From Primulina eburnea (taxonomy: Eukaryota; Streptophyta; Magnoliopsida; Lamiales; Gesneriaceae), in contig NC_133101.1 of NCBI RefSeq assembly GCF_022965805.1, positions 47,262,342-47,326,341 of the forward strand: DNA of 64,000 nucleotides, read 5' to 3'. The notes below the pieces were generated by a model. It was not told the origin of the DNA. It worked only from the letters and a program-made list of their open reading frames with translations, and searched no databases. Below are positions 36,332 through 48,060 of the stretch, piece by piece. Each line of letters opens with the position of its first letter. The stretch's first letter is position 1. The translations under genes were made by a program, and so were the position numbers.

Positions 36332-38589
36332 TGTGGGGACCCGGACGTTAATCACGTTCTAAATCATAATTATGACTAATTAATCAATTAGTATAAACAG
36401 GGTCTAAACTTTTTTTTTAAATGCAAAGCGGAAACGTAATGTAATTAAATTCAAATTACATATTAAACATAAACTACAATTATTGTATGATCTACAATAA
36501 TCCAACTAGGTTCAACTACAAGTCAGTGCTGAATCCTAAGTTGCTTCAAAGCCCGGATCTCCACGCTATCTAATCCAGCTTCGTTCTCTTCGTGACCCTG
36601 ATCATAGCCCACCTGTTGCCATGCACACATACAAACAAGACAACAGCCGGATAACTCCGGTGAGATATAAATATCCCAGTATAAATCATGTATACATGCA
36701 ATCATATAAACAATATAAAAGCATATAACAGAAAATCATATCCCATATCAAAATCATGACATGAAATAGTAACAAGAATAAATCATATTCTAAACATGTA
36801 CCCTAATCAGGAACATAATCAATATCAAGAATAACTCCTATTCTAAACCTGTACCAATATCAGGAACAGCAAGGAACATGAACCATATTCAGGAACATAA
36901 TCAACATCAATAAATATAAATCAATATAATTGTCACTCAGACTCGTGACTCTACGTTTTAGACTAGACTCAGTCCTATCCTAGGGATCCCGATGTCCAGA
37001 TGTGGTATTCCTATATCGACCACCAGTAATAGAAAAGACTCCAGTTCTATCCACGTAGATATAACCAAACATCCAGTGTCCTGACCTAACCGTCATGGAC
37101 TGTGGTCCTATCATCAATATCATGTCCTGTGACAAAGTGCAATGGGCCAGTGACGAGTCCTCACTATCCGGCCCTTCTGTCACAAGATGAAATGTCTACG
37201 ACTAAGCATATCCGCCTAGGACTCAAGACATACATGGTCTATAAATCCATAGACCAAAAATATCAATCGTATTCAATTGCAAATATCAATGCAATAAAAT
37301 AAAGTATGTGATTTAGGAAACTCGAGTCAAACCTCACTCGAGTTGTGCAATCCCAACTCAACATTAATTTATACCTTTATCTTCTCGCTCAGAAGAAGAA
37401 GAAGTCCCGACTCTATCTCGGTCCATTCCCAATCTGATAATAACAATACCGAACAGATATAATATCAATAAATAACTCAATTCAAAACCTGTTCTGATCA
37501 ATAATCAAATCAAAACTCATAATCTGATCCATGTCAATTGAGATACAATCTAATTCATATCGATGATATCACGATATAATCGAAATCACTACTGAATCTG
37601 ATCAATATCAATCAACTGATGGTTTGACTGCATAACAGTACTGTCTCTATAACTCCGTCAATCCAAACATCACAGATATAATACCAGAGCTCATAATCAA
37701 TATCGATACAACTCAAAATCTGAATGATAACACAAATCTGATATGAAATCTCAGTCTAATCGACTCCGAAAATCATAACAATTACATAAGCGGTTTGTTT
37801 CTCAATCTGACTTCGATTCTATGATGTCTAACATGACAAGAACATTATCTATGAATCTTATTCAATTCTGACAATAGCATAATTTCAAAACATGTCAAAA
37901 CGTAGCAAAAATTACGTCCAGTTGTAGCCTACGTTGATAGGAGCTCAATACTGAAGTCGGATTTGAAATCAGACGGGTAGATTTCTCGTAAGATTCAATT
38001 TATACCAGCGTTTCCCTTCGTTTCCATTTTCTTTCTTCCTTCTGAAGAAAGAACCGTAGGTATATATATATACACTTACCGTGCATGTTTACAAAACGTG
38101 GCACATTTCATGTTTTCCAGGTGGCGCTCGGGCGGTCGAAAAGTGCCGCTCGAGCGCGGAACTTTCTGCCCGGATATTAGCTTATTATCCATTGGCGCTC
38201 GGGCGGTAAATCTATACCGCTCGGGCGCGGAATTTTCTGTCGAGATACTCGGCTGAACATCTCCTGGCGCTCGGGCGCTAAACATTCTGTCCAAAAAGTC
38301 AAATTGGCGCTCAGGCGGTTCTTTTCTGCCGCTCGGGCGCGAGATGTTCGGCTTAACATCTTGAGATGTTCGGTCCAAAATCTCATCTCGAGATGTTCAG
38401 TCCAATATCTTAATGATATTCGGTCCAACATCTCATCTCGAGATGTTTAGTCCAACATCTTGAGATGTTCGGTCCAACATCTTGGCTAATAATGTACAGA
38501 TGTCCTGCTTCTTCATTTCAAGTTCGTATAACCTCAATCATGTCCATTAATCAACGTATGATTACAGTAATTAAGTCTCGGGCATTACA
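36332..38589 (-). repeat. 5' LTR of element G
   Basis: 2,258 bp. It retains the 175 bp lost from the 3' LTR. Its hairpin arrays (about 38120-38485) have one GCGCTCGGGCGG pair fewer but one or two AGATGTT...AACATCT units more than the 3' LTR. TATA run 38060-38073. Confidence 0.9.
38120..38485. repeat. Two hairpin arrays in the G 5' LTR
   Basis: Same two motifs as at 32140-32480 with different copy numbers, showing rapid change of the array since or during insertion. Confidence 0.8.
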
Positions 38590-38594
38590 TGATG

Positions 38595-39473
38595 ATATCC
38601 CGATCGAAGATCTATCTTTGAGAACACTGAAGCTCCCTGCAGCTGATCGAACAAGTCCTCAATTCTTGGTAATGGGTATTTATTCTTGATCGTTACCTTG
38701 TTCAATTCTCGGTAATCGATATACAGCCTCATGCTCCTATCTTTCTTTTTCACAAAGAGCACTGGTGCGCCCCACGGTGAGAAACCTAGGGCAAATGAAT
38801 TTCTTGTCCAGAAGCTCCTGTAACTGCTGCTTGAACTCTAACATCTCAGCTGGAGCCAATCGGTACGGTGCCTTAGAGATTGGCACTGTGCCTGGCATGA
38901 GATCGATTACAAACTCCACCTCTCTCTCTGGTGGAAGACCTGTGACTTCATCAGGAAAGACTTCTGGGAAGTCTCTGACTACTGGCACATCTGATACTGA
39001 CTGAGTGAGTATGTCAGGTGTGGAAATAATGCTGGCCAAGAAGGCCTGACAAGCCTTGTGCATAAGTCTCCGTGCCTGCATGCAAGAGATCATGCGCGGG
39101 AAACTTCTCCACCTAGCTAGCTCGAAGAGAAACTGTTCCATGCCCAACGGCCTATGCAACACTGAACTTTTCTGAAAATCAATCAGAACTCTGTTCTTCG
39201 TCAGCCAGTCCATACCTAAGATAATATCAAATTTTGGCATTGGCAGCACAATCAAATCTGCATACACTAGGTGGCCCTGCAGCTCGAGATCGATGTCTCT
39301 GACCATGCTAGTAGCTGATAATTCTTCCCTTGATGGGACTGTCACTGAATAGGTCACGTCGAGTCCAATAGACTTGACGTCCAGGTGACTAGCGAATGTC
39401 TCTGAAATGAACGAGTGGGTGGCTCCTGAGTCTATCAGGGCCTTCGTGGTTAATCTCTTGATGAAAATATTTC
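38595..39473 (-). pseudogene. Element A protease and N-terminal RT
   Basis: In minus sense it begins right after the 3' end of the intron-like segment, with protease DSGATHSF (near 39400-39440) and GMDWL (about 39200). It then passes the spacer (FPEVFPDEVTGLPPEREVEF) into RT fingers ([18 protein letters not shown]) and the KIDLRSGYH block at the G insertion. The active-site Asp is present. A frameshift near 38740-38765 breaks the frame. Protease cuts the polyprotein; RT copies the RNA. Confidence 0.87.
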
Positions 39474-39633
39474 CTGAGAGATGTTAGCACCACGCAACTT
39501 ATATCCCAAAGTTCTAATAATAGTCTTATGCAACAAAAGACACAAAAAAAATTTCATCTAGCATCCTAATAATCCCAATTCAAATGAACATGCAAGGCGA
39601 AAATTTAATATTGTACATAATTTAATAAGTTAC
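39474..39633 (-). other. Intron-like segment between gag and protease of element A
   Basis: 160 bp, not a multiple of three. In minus sense it starts GTAACT directly after ...TTGACGG. It ends with a pyrimidine-rich tail, a CTAAC branch-like word and CTCTCAG before GAAATATT. Removing it joins the knuckle tail (LLTG) to NIFIKR and the DSGATHSF protease in one frame. Retaining it gives eight further codons (NLLNYVQY) and a TAA, so Gag would end there. C has no such segment. The inner sequence is AT- and T-rich (a run of eight T near 39545), unlike the coding flanks. A chance small insertion is the alternative, but exact GT/AG ends plus frame restoration argue for a real intron. Confidence 0.6.
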
Positions 39634-39957
39634 CCGTCAACAGTGTAGTGTCTGGGTTCTCCTCCTGTGCATGCATGGCGAACACTCTGCCCTGGGTCGG
39701 CTGCCTCCACTGTGAACACTCCTTCAACATATGGTCACTTGATCCGCACTTACAACATTTACCTGACCCATACACGCATTGTCCCGGGTGCTGGCGGTTG
39801 CACTTCGGGCACACCAGGTGTTCTCCTGGCCTCTGTGGCGCCTTCTGTTGTGTCATAGGACCCTTACCCTTTGGCGGTCCTTGATAAGGCCTCTTCCCTG
39901 GTTGCCCGTGGAACGACCTCTTAAACTGAGGTCGTTGCTGCTGCTGTGGAGCCTGAT
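39634..39957 (-). pseudogene. Element A Gag C-terminus with zinc knuckle
   Basis: It continues gag from 47100 across insertion E. It reads a Gln-rich, Arg/Lys-rich linker, a Pro-rich stretch, then CPKCNRQHPGQC and the CCHC knuckle CCKCGSSDHMLKEC (near 39730-39770), followed by QGRVFAM and the intron-like segment. It binds RNA during packaging. Confidence 0.82.
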
Positions 39958-40084
39958 TGTAATGCCCAGGATTTGTATATCTGTTAATCTGTAATTATTG
40001 ATTAATGAATTAATATGATTATGAAGGATCGTTCTGAGACACGAAATGAGATTTCATGTGAGATTGTATGTGCGAGGACAGTAC

Positions 40085-40310
40085 CTCTCTCTCATATGCG
40101 CGGCACTGATGCGCGCATATGCGCGAGGCAGGCAGAGGACCTCGCGCATATGCGTGAAGGAGGTGCGCGCATATGCGCGAGTTGTGCAGGATCTATCGGC
40201 CGAGTCCAGAGAAACTCGCGCATATGCGTGGAAGAAGGGCGCGCATATGCGCGAGCGGCCGAGGAGATTATTGCCGAGACCAATAGGTCTCGCGCATATG
40301 CGCGAGACGT
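40085..40310. repeat. GCGCATATGCGC palindrome array in LTR E
   Basis: Seven units, several in the full form CTCGCGCATATGCGCGAG, spaced 20-45 bp, immediately upstream of the TATA box. All overlapping open frames (40015-40390, both strands) are repeat artefacts. Confidence 0.85.
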
Positions 40311-41252
40311 ACAACAAGAACATTGAGCCACATGGTCTCTCTCATTCATTGACATATATAGAAGTTTTATTTTCCTTCAGAACAACATAGCAAAAAGGAA
40401 ACCGAGAGAAAGTGTTGAAAGAATTTCAATTCTTTGAATCATAGATTTGCGATTGTGCAAAATCCAACCGTCTGATTTTGAATCCGAGTGCAGTACCGTG
40501 TTTCTATCGATGAGAGCTTCAACTGGATGTAAGTTTTATTGATTTCTGTTATGTTTTGAAAATATGATATTGAAGGAATCAGATATGATTCATATATGAT
40601 GTTCTTGATATGTTAGACATCGTATAATCGAAACCGGATTGAAGAACAAATATCATATGAAATCGTTATGATTTTCAGAGTTGATTTGATTGAGATTTGA
40701 TATTTGATTTGTGTTGCTATCGATTATGAGATGTTGGAATTGATATCTGACTGATATTTTATTGTTGTGTATATTGAGTTTGTGTCGTTATGCCGTTGAA
40801 ACAAAATTTGATTGAGTTCTGATTATATCAAGTATTGATTTGAGATTGTATATTGATATTGTGCCTATTGGGAATGTCCTTCCAGATTGATATATCGAAG
40901 GATTTGAAGACAGATCAGAGCCGAACCCCAACGAAAGAAAGGTATAAATCAATGTTAACCGGGAGATTGACTTGAGTCAGATTGGACTCGAGTTTCCCAA
41001 AAACCACATACTTTACTTTATTTCATTGATGTTTGCAATTAAATGAGATTGATATGCTTAGTCTATTGATTAATAGCAAAGCGTGTATTGAGTCATAGGC
41101 GGAGTTGCCTAGTTATTGGCGGATATGCCAAGTCTTTGGCGGATATGCCGAGACACTGGATGATTGAATTATATCGATGTTGCTTAGGAGTGGATCGACT
41201 CCTATCGTAGAGATTCAATATATGAGACAATGTCCAGAACCGGGATCCCTAG

Positions 41253-42833
41253 TGATAAACATAAAAATTGTACATTAATTAAATGTTTTATAATATAAAT
41301 ATATAGTTTTTGTTTTATTAAATGTTTAAATATTATATGTTTTATAATAAATTGTATAAAAAATAAGTTGTTGTGTAATTATAAGTTTTTACTATTTTAC
41401 AGGTTCGATAAAAGAAGAATAACCTTGGCGTTGTAAATGGGATTAAGATGATTCTTGGAACTGTAGAAAGTTGATGATAATATCTACAATATTGGTGACA
41501 AGCATGAGATAAAAATCATCTCACAATTGGGATCCAATTAAGCAACAATTAAAGTTACCAAAGGATGACAGTTTTACCATGCTCTAGTATTTTGACCATA
41601 TCTCTCAAATTACTTGGTCAAATGGTGTGAAAAAAATACCACAACTCAACAACTCAGATATCTACATGTTTTATTTTATGTGGAAAAGAAAATTCGGATG
41701 ACAAGATTTTCAAAAGTGATGTGCATTAAAATATAATTTCTTGGAACACCAATGAAGACTTATGTGTAAAAAATAATATTTTATTTGTGGTTGTCTCCCC
41801 AAATTTGGTTATAAATAGGGGTGCATTGTAATGTATTGAGATATCCCTCATTCTATCAACAAACCTTTGAGTTCACGATATTTCTCTCTATATTTTTCAT
41901 TTATTTCTTCATTTAAATATAATTAGCATGTTAATTTGATATTCAAAGTTTTACACTTTGAATAATGAATAGCTAACTTCCTAAATTTGAGATGAAAAGG
42001 TGAAACTTTTGGCATGATAATAAGGTTACTAAAGGTAAGAATATATGTTTTATATTATTTAATCATTATTTATTGTTTATGTCATATTTATTTCTTTTAG
42101 CATTTTTATACCCTACTTATAAGTGGGAGTTTTGATTTATTGTTGCTATATGTTACACTAAATTCTTGGAACCATTTAAATGTTAGTTTGGTATTACCAA
42201 CCATTTAAAGTGGATGCCTTGATTTATTATATATGAATATATTATAATATTAAATTCTTGCAACCATTTAAATGTTTGTTTGGTTTTACCAACCATTTAA
42301 AGTGGGAACTTTGATTTACCATATATAAATATATCATAATATTAATTTCTTGTACTATTTAAATGTTAGTTTGGTTTTATCAACCATTTAAAGTGGGAAC
42401 CTTGATTTAGTGTTTACAAATATATATATATATAATATATATATATAGCACAATAAATACTTGACAACATTTATAAGTTTTGGCATATATTATATACTTA
42501 TAAGATAATAATATATAACATAATATAAATATGATTATTTAATATATTGGAATCATTTTATTAAGTGGATTTTAATAATGTTCGTTAATGTTAACTTTAT
42601 TAAAATACCAAGAGTGGATCCTTTAATCTCAACTACTTAAATTAAAATTTGAACAATTAAAAATTACCAATTAAAGATTCAAACAACTAAAAGAAAAAAA
42701 AAACAAAATAAAAAGACATTGTAGTGGATTTGTAATTACCTTAACTTCCTCGTGGATACGATATTCGGACTCATCGAATTATACTACTTGTGGACAACCT
42801 ACTCTTGGGAGTGCAACAATCAAAGTCGCAAAA
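41253..42833 (+). repeat. 5' LTR of element D
   Basis: Very AT-rich. It holds three tandem units of about 85-92 bp (about 42166-42415), each with 'accatttaaatgttagtttggttttaccaacc' and 'aaagtggnanccttgattta' wording, followed by an (AT)n microsatellite at 42420-42447. Confidence 0.88.
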
Positions 42834-42839
42834 AGTTTT

Positions 42840-42857
42840 TGGCGCCATTGCCGGGGA
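42840..42857 (+). other. Primer binding site of element D
   Basis: tggcgccattgccgggga, matching the tRNA-Asp type site of plant Athila/Tat/Ogre elements as known from the family, with one change (a for g) from the common form. Confidence 0.7.
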
Positions 42858-43032
42858 AGTATATTTAATTTCAAGTCTATTTAATTTTGTTTATATTTTA
42901 ATTTTTTATTTGAATTTTTATTGCTTTTGTGTGTTTTTATTCTTTTGCGTTTGCGTTTGCATTTGCATGAGCATTTGGTCACGTACACTTAGTGGTCGAC
43001 TCATTCGAAATAACTCTTTATTTTTACAAAAC

Positions 43033-44282
43033 ATGGCGGAAGAACCCATCCAAGAAAATGAAGATGAAATTCAATCTCAACACGATCATGATAGACGAAG
43101 AAAACTTAGAGATCATATGAATCCTACACGTACTAGTGCACCTTCATGTCTAGTTTTTCCCCCTGATGCATCTCATTTCAATTTTAAGCCTGGTATTATC
43201 CAAATTTTACCCAATTTTCATGGCTTAGATTCTGAAAATCCATACAAGCATTTACGAGAGTTTGAAAAAGTGTGCAACACATATAATGATCTAAATTGTA
43301 GCATGAACACCATTCGACTTAAGCTTTTTCCTTTTTCTTTAAAAGATAAAGCTAAAACTTGGCTACAAAATCTTAGATCGGGATCCATTCGAACTTGGGA
43401 TGAATTGCAACAACAATTTTTGAAAAAGTTTTTTCTATCTCATAGAACAAATTCTTTCAAAAGGCAAATCATCACTTTCACTCAAAAACAAGGAGAAGCT
43501 TTTTATCAGTGTTGGGATAGATACAAAGAATTTCTTAATCTTTGTCCACATCATGGTTTTGAAATTTGAAGAGTTGTTTCTCAATTTTATGAAGGCTTAA
43601 CACCTAAAGATAGGCAAATGGTTGAATTTATGTGTAATGGAACATTTGAAGATAAAGATCCAAATGAGACAATTGAGTATCTCGATTCATTAGCTGAAAA
43701 TGCTCAAAATTGGGACACTATAGGTACAATCGAACCATCAAACAAGATTCAATCTCCGACATCTGGTGGAGGTATGTACACCCTCAAAGATGAACATGAT
43801 CTCCAAGCTAGATTTACCTCTTTGGCAAGAAAAGTTGAGGCACTTGAATTGAAAAAAAAAATGGTCAATTAAAATCTATTCAAGAAATTGCGTGTCACAT
43901 CTGTGATACAAGTGATCATTCTACAAAAGATTGTCCCACTTTGCCCTCTTTTAAAGAATGTCTCCATGAACAAGTCAATGTTTTGAACAATTTCCAAAGG
44001 CCAAATTTTGAACCATTTTCTCAAAATTACAATCCAGGTTGGCGAAATCATCCAAATTTTAGTTGGAGGAATGATAATGCTGCACAATTTCCGCAACCAC
44101 ATTTTCAAAATCAACAAAATTTTCAAAATTATGCACCTTATGTTCCTCCACCGAAAAGGAATTTGGAAGATTTATTGAATTTTTTCATTGCAAAGCAAGA
44201 GTCTATCAATACTCAAACTGCTCAAACCATGATCATAATTCACAAACTGGAACTTCTGGAACTCAATCGATGGATCATGTAA
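43033..44282 (+). pseudogene. Element D Gag
   Basis: The likely start is ATG 43033 (MAEEPIQENEDE). The earlier open stretch from 42790 reads through the LTR end and primer site and is not coding. The core has ENPYKHLREFEKVC, RLKLFPFSLKDKAKTWL and WDELQQQFLKKFF, then an in-frame TGA at 43567 (probably from Trp). It continues VVSQFYEGLTPKDRQM and on to an A10 tract (43852-43861) that shifts the frame. The CCHC knuckle (CHICDTSDHSTKDC, 43893-43934) lies after that shift, and another shift falls near 44225-44270. It packages RNA in active relatives; this copy is dead. Confidence 0.85.
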
Positions 44283-45070
44283 AATATGTTATTACCCTTC
44301 GAAGTGGTAAGGTTGTGGAAAAATCCATTCTTGAACCTTGTGAAGATGATGATAAATCAACTCCAAAGGGTAAGGAAGTGGAACCCATAACTTGCGAAGA
44401 GGAGGTTCAACAGACAGTGTCACCACCATTCCCTCATGCATTGAAAAATACAAAAAAATTAAATTTGAATTCTGATATATATGATATTTTTAAACAAGTA
44501 AAAGTTAATATTCCTTTATTAGATGCAATAAAACAGGTATCATCATATGCCAAATTTTTGAAAGGCTTGTGCAATGTGAAAAGAAAATTGAATGTGAAAA
44601 AGAAAGCATTTTTAGCCGAACAAGTAAGTGCAATCATTCAAAATAATAACACTTTGAAATACAAAGATCCTGGTTGTCCTACTATTTCATGTATTACTGG
44701 AGAACGAAAGATTAAAAAAGCCTTGCTTGATCTTGGAGCTAGTGTGAATTTACTTCCATATTCAGTTTATCAAGAACTCAATCTAGACGAGTTAAAACCT
44801 ACTTCGGTAACACTTTTACTTGCCGATAGATCTGTTAAGGTGCCAAGAGGTATGGTAGAAGACGTGTTGGTCCAAGTTGATAACTTTGTATATCCTGTCG
44901 ATTTCATAGTTTTAGATACACAACCTATCGAAGTTTGTAATGCAATTCATGTAATTTTGGGTCGTCCATTTTTAGCGATTTCTAATGCTCTTATAAATTG
45001 CAAGAATGGAATAATGAAGTTGTCATTTGGTAACATGACCTTGGAACTCAATGTTTTATTAAATGTTTAA
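44270..45070 (+). pseudogene. Element D protease, fused to the LTR by deletion
   Basis: An open frame with ITLRSGK near the start, then an acidic linker, then the Athila/Tat-type aspartic protease with DLGASVNLLPYSVY (about residues 150-163) and a late ILGRPFL box. In the family, RT would follow directly. Here the frame ends VLLNV-stop inside the 3' LTR, which shows that pol was deleted. Confidence 0.85.
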
Positions 45071-46156
45071 ATATTATATGTTTTATAATAAATTGTATAA
45101 AAAATAAGTTGTTGTGTAATTATAAGTTTTTACTATTTTTACAGGTTCGATAAAAGAAGAATAACCTTGGCGTTGCAAATGGGATTAAGATGATTCTGGA
45201 CCTGTAGAAAGTTGATGATAATATCTACAATATTGGTGACAAGCATGAGATAAAAATCCTCTCACAATTGGGATCCAATTAAGCAACAATTAAAGTTACC
45301 AAAGGATGACAGTTTTACCATGCTCTAGTATTTTGACCATATCTCTCAAATTACTTGGTCAAATGGTGTGAAAAAAATACCACAACTCAACAACTCAGAT
45401 ATCTACATGTTTTATTTTATGTGGAAAAGAAAATTCGGATGGCAAGATTTTCAAAAGTGATGTGCATTACAATATAATTTCTTAGAACACAAATGAAGAC
45501 ATATGTATAAAAAATAATATTATTTGTGGTTGTCTCCTCAAATTTGGCTATAAATAGGGGTGCATTGTAATGTATTGAGATATCCCTCATTCTATGAACA
45601 AACCTTTGAGTTCATAATATTTCTCTCTATATTTTTCCTTTATTTCTTCATTTAAATATAATTAGCATGTTAATTTGATATTCAAAGTTTTACACTTTGA
45701 ATAATGAATAGCTAACTTCCTCAAGTTGAGATGAAAAGGTGAAATTTTTGGCATGATAATAAGGTTACTAAAAGGTAAGAATCTATGTTTTATATTATTT
45801 AATCATTATTTATTGTTTATATTATATTTATTTCTTTAAGCATTTTTATACCCTACTTATAAGTGTGAGTTTTGATTTATTGTTGCTATATGTTACACTA
45901 AATTCTTGGAACCATTTAAATGTTAGTTTGGTATTGCCAACCATTTAAAGTGGATGCCTTGATTTATTATATATGAATATATTATAATATTAAATTCTTG
46001 GAACCATTTTAATGTTTGTTTGGTTTTACCAACCATTTAAAGTGGGAACTTTGATTTACCACATATAAATATATCATAATATTAATTTCTTAGTACCATT
46101 TAAATGTTAGTTTGGTTTTACCAACCATTTAAAGTGGGAACCTTGATTTAGTGTTT

Positions 46157-46205
<49 letters not shown>

Positions 46206-46587
46206 TGCACAATAAATACTTGACAACATTTATAAGTTTTGGTATATATTATATACTTATAAGATAATAATATATAACATAATATAAATATGATTATTTA
46301 ATATATTAGAACCATTTTATTAAGTGGATTTCAATAATGTTCGTTAATGTTAACTTTATTAAAATACCAAGAGTGGATCATTTAATCTCAACTACTTAAA
46401 TTAAAATTTGAACAATTAAAACTTACCAATTAAAGATTCAAAAAACTAAAAGAAAAAACAAAACAAAATAAAAAGACATTGTAGTGGACTTACCTTAACT
46501 TCCTCGTGGAAACGATATTCGGACTCATCGAATTATACTACTTGTGGACAACCTGCTCTTGGGAGTGCAAAAATCAAAGTAGTAACA
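45052..46587 (+). repeat. 3' LTR of element D, lacking its first 58 bp
   Basis: It aligns with 41311-42833. It carries the three AT-rich tandem units (about 45905-46155) and an expanded (AT)n run (about 46159-46201). Confidence 0.88.
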
Positions 46588-47099
46588 CCTAGATTAGTTA
46601 TGAGTCGAGTCTGAGATGACGAGTCCAGAGTTTATTTATATCTTTATATCGATACATGTCTTTCTTATTTGATACATGTTATTGATACTTGTTCAATGCA
46701 TTTATATCTGTTTATATGATTGCATGTATACATTTTTTATGCTGGGAATGTTATTCTCAACGGAGTTATCCGGCTGTTGTCTTGTCTTTATGTGTACATG
46801 ACAACAGGTGGGACATGATCAGGGTCAAGAAGAGGATAAGATATTACAGTTAGCGTGGAGATCCGGCCCAGAAGTAGATTAGGATTCAGCACTTCATATA
46901 TAGTAGTGAACCCTAGTCTGACAGGAATGTATTTATTACAAGACATGTACTTTTACTTGTGATATGTATATCAGATTGATTACATTACGTTTCCGCATTT
47001 GTATTTAAAAAAAAAATTATGTCCCACATTACTTAATTGTTACATTTCACATTAATAATGACTAAGAAAATGAATTAGCGTCCGGGTTCCCATACTGAT

Positions 47100-47836
47100 A
47101 AGGCCTCTTGCCCTGCCTGTCAGCTTCAATATCCCTCTGATCTTGCTCTGCCGCCAAAGCTCTGGACACGGAAATCGTGTAGGTAGTAGGACCTGCAACT
47201 CGGACGTCACGGCGCAACACCGGCCGCAACCCATCCATAAAATGCCTCAACTTACTCTGGGAATCATTAGCTATCAGGGGCACAAAGTGACACCCCCTCT
47301 CAAACTTCTTGACAAACTCTGCAACACTACTGTCTCCCTGTCGCAGGGCCATAAATTCTCTGGTCAGTCTGGATCGTACTTCGTTAGTGAAGTACTTGGA
47401 GTAGAATATCTCTTTAAAGTCATCCCAAGAGAGGGCCTGCAAGTTCGCTGCCACTGACGTGCTCTCCTACCACAGTCTGGCGTCCCCGGTCAAAAGAAAT
47501 GTGGCACACCTGACCCTACTTCATCTTGCAACTCCATAAACCCAAAAATCACCTCGATGGATTTAATCCATCCCTCAGCTAACATCAGGTCACTGGTCCC
47601 CGAGAACGCCTTTGGGTTCATCCTCCTGAACCTCTCATACACTGCTTCCGGTCCGGTCCTCGCCCCTGTATCACTGCTGCCTGGTTCCCCGCAAACTCTG
47701 CGAAGAACTGAGTAGTGCCTGCAAGCATCTGGGCCTGCATATCTGGTGGTCGAGGTGGGGGATTGAGCCTCTCCTCATCTTGAGGCTCTCGGCCTTCTTC
47801 CCTTGCTTCACGATCAATCACACGTCTAGGAGGCAT
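47100..47836 (-). pseudogene. Element A Gag N-terminal part
   Basis: It starts at ATG 47836 (MPPRRVIDREAR) and is soon frameshifted near 47620. It resumes as the Gag core (about 47454-47100) with LSWDDFKEIFYSKYF, RLTREFMALRQGDSSVAEFVKKFERGC, and LRHFMDGLRP, ending in ALAAEQDQRDIEADRQGK at insertion E. The order matches element C gag. Shifts and stops make it non-functional. Confidence 0.85.
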
Positions 47837-48046
47837 TCTGTTCCAACCATTTACCCAACACGTAAACCCAATATGCATAAATATATTAAGATGCATGTAC
47901 TTTGAACTAAAAATGTGAACATGCTGAAATCATGACACAATGCTTACTACGTAACATAATTCAAAACTTTAAAACTTACAGACTTGAGATGTGACTTTGG
48001 GAGCTTCTTACAACTGGCAGTAGGCGTAACCCTTTACAAGAACACC

Positions 48047-48058
48047 GCTCTGATACCA
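48047..48058 (-). other. Primer binding site of element A
   Basis: Sense tggtatcagagc next to the 5' LTR, initiator-Met tRNA type. Confidence 0.85.
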
Positions 48059-48060
48059 AC

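Larger units (their letters stand above)
30505..38594 (-). mobile_element. Element G: relative of F with decayed pol and a different promoter array
   Basis: G is 30510-38589, flanked by tgatg (30505-30509 and 38590-38594), inside the A RT. LTRs are 30510-32581 (2,072 bp) and 36332-38589 (2,258 bp). They are close to identical apart from a deletion of about 175 bp in the first (near 31823) and repeat-array changes. Primer site 36315-36326; polypurine tract about 32582-32596. Gag is broken; pol is a relic. Confidence 0.92.
41248..46592 (+). mobile_element. Element D: Athila/Tat-type gypsy element lacking pol
   Basis: D is 41253-46587, flanked by cctag (41248-41252 and 46588-46592). The 5' LTR 41253-42833 (about 1,581 bp) is complete. 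A primer site tggcgccattgccgg (from 42840), as used by Athila/Tat elements with tRNA-Asp, follows at 6 nt. Gag and protease remain, but then the frame runs straight into the 3' LTR at 45052. That LTR lacks its first 58 bp, and all of RT, RNase H and integrase are gone. Both ends and the target duplication are intact. Confidence 0.9.
39953..47099 (+). mobile_element. Solo LTR E interrupted by element D
   Basis: The LTR is 39958-41252 plus 46593-47094, about 1.80 kb. It starts tgtaatgcccagg and ends gggttcccata, and is flanked by ctgat (39953-39957 and 47095-47099) inside A's gag. It is the same family as B in the same orientation. The terminal CA is TA. The palindrome array lies at 40085-40310, followed by a catatataga TATA box (about 40351). 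It also has the 'ggcggatatgccaagt' tandem units at about 41098-41150. Confidence 0.87.

Noticed and set aside
42790..43032. N-terminal extension of the D gag frame with a hydrophobic stretch resembling a membrane segment
   Set aside because: It reads through the LTR end and primer site; the real Gag start is ATG 43033.
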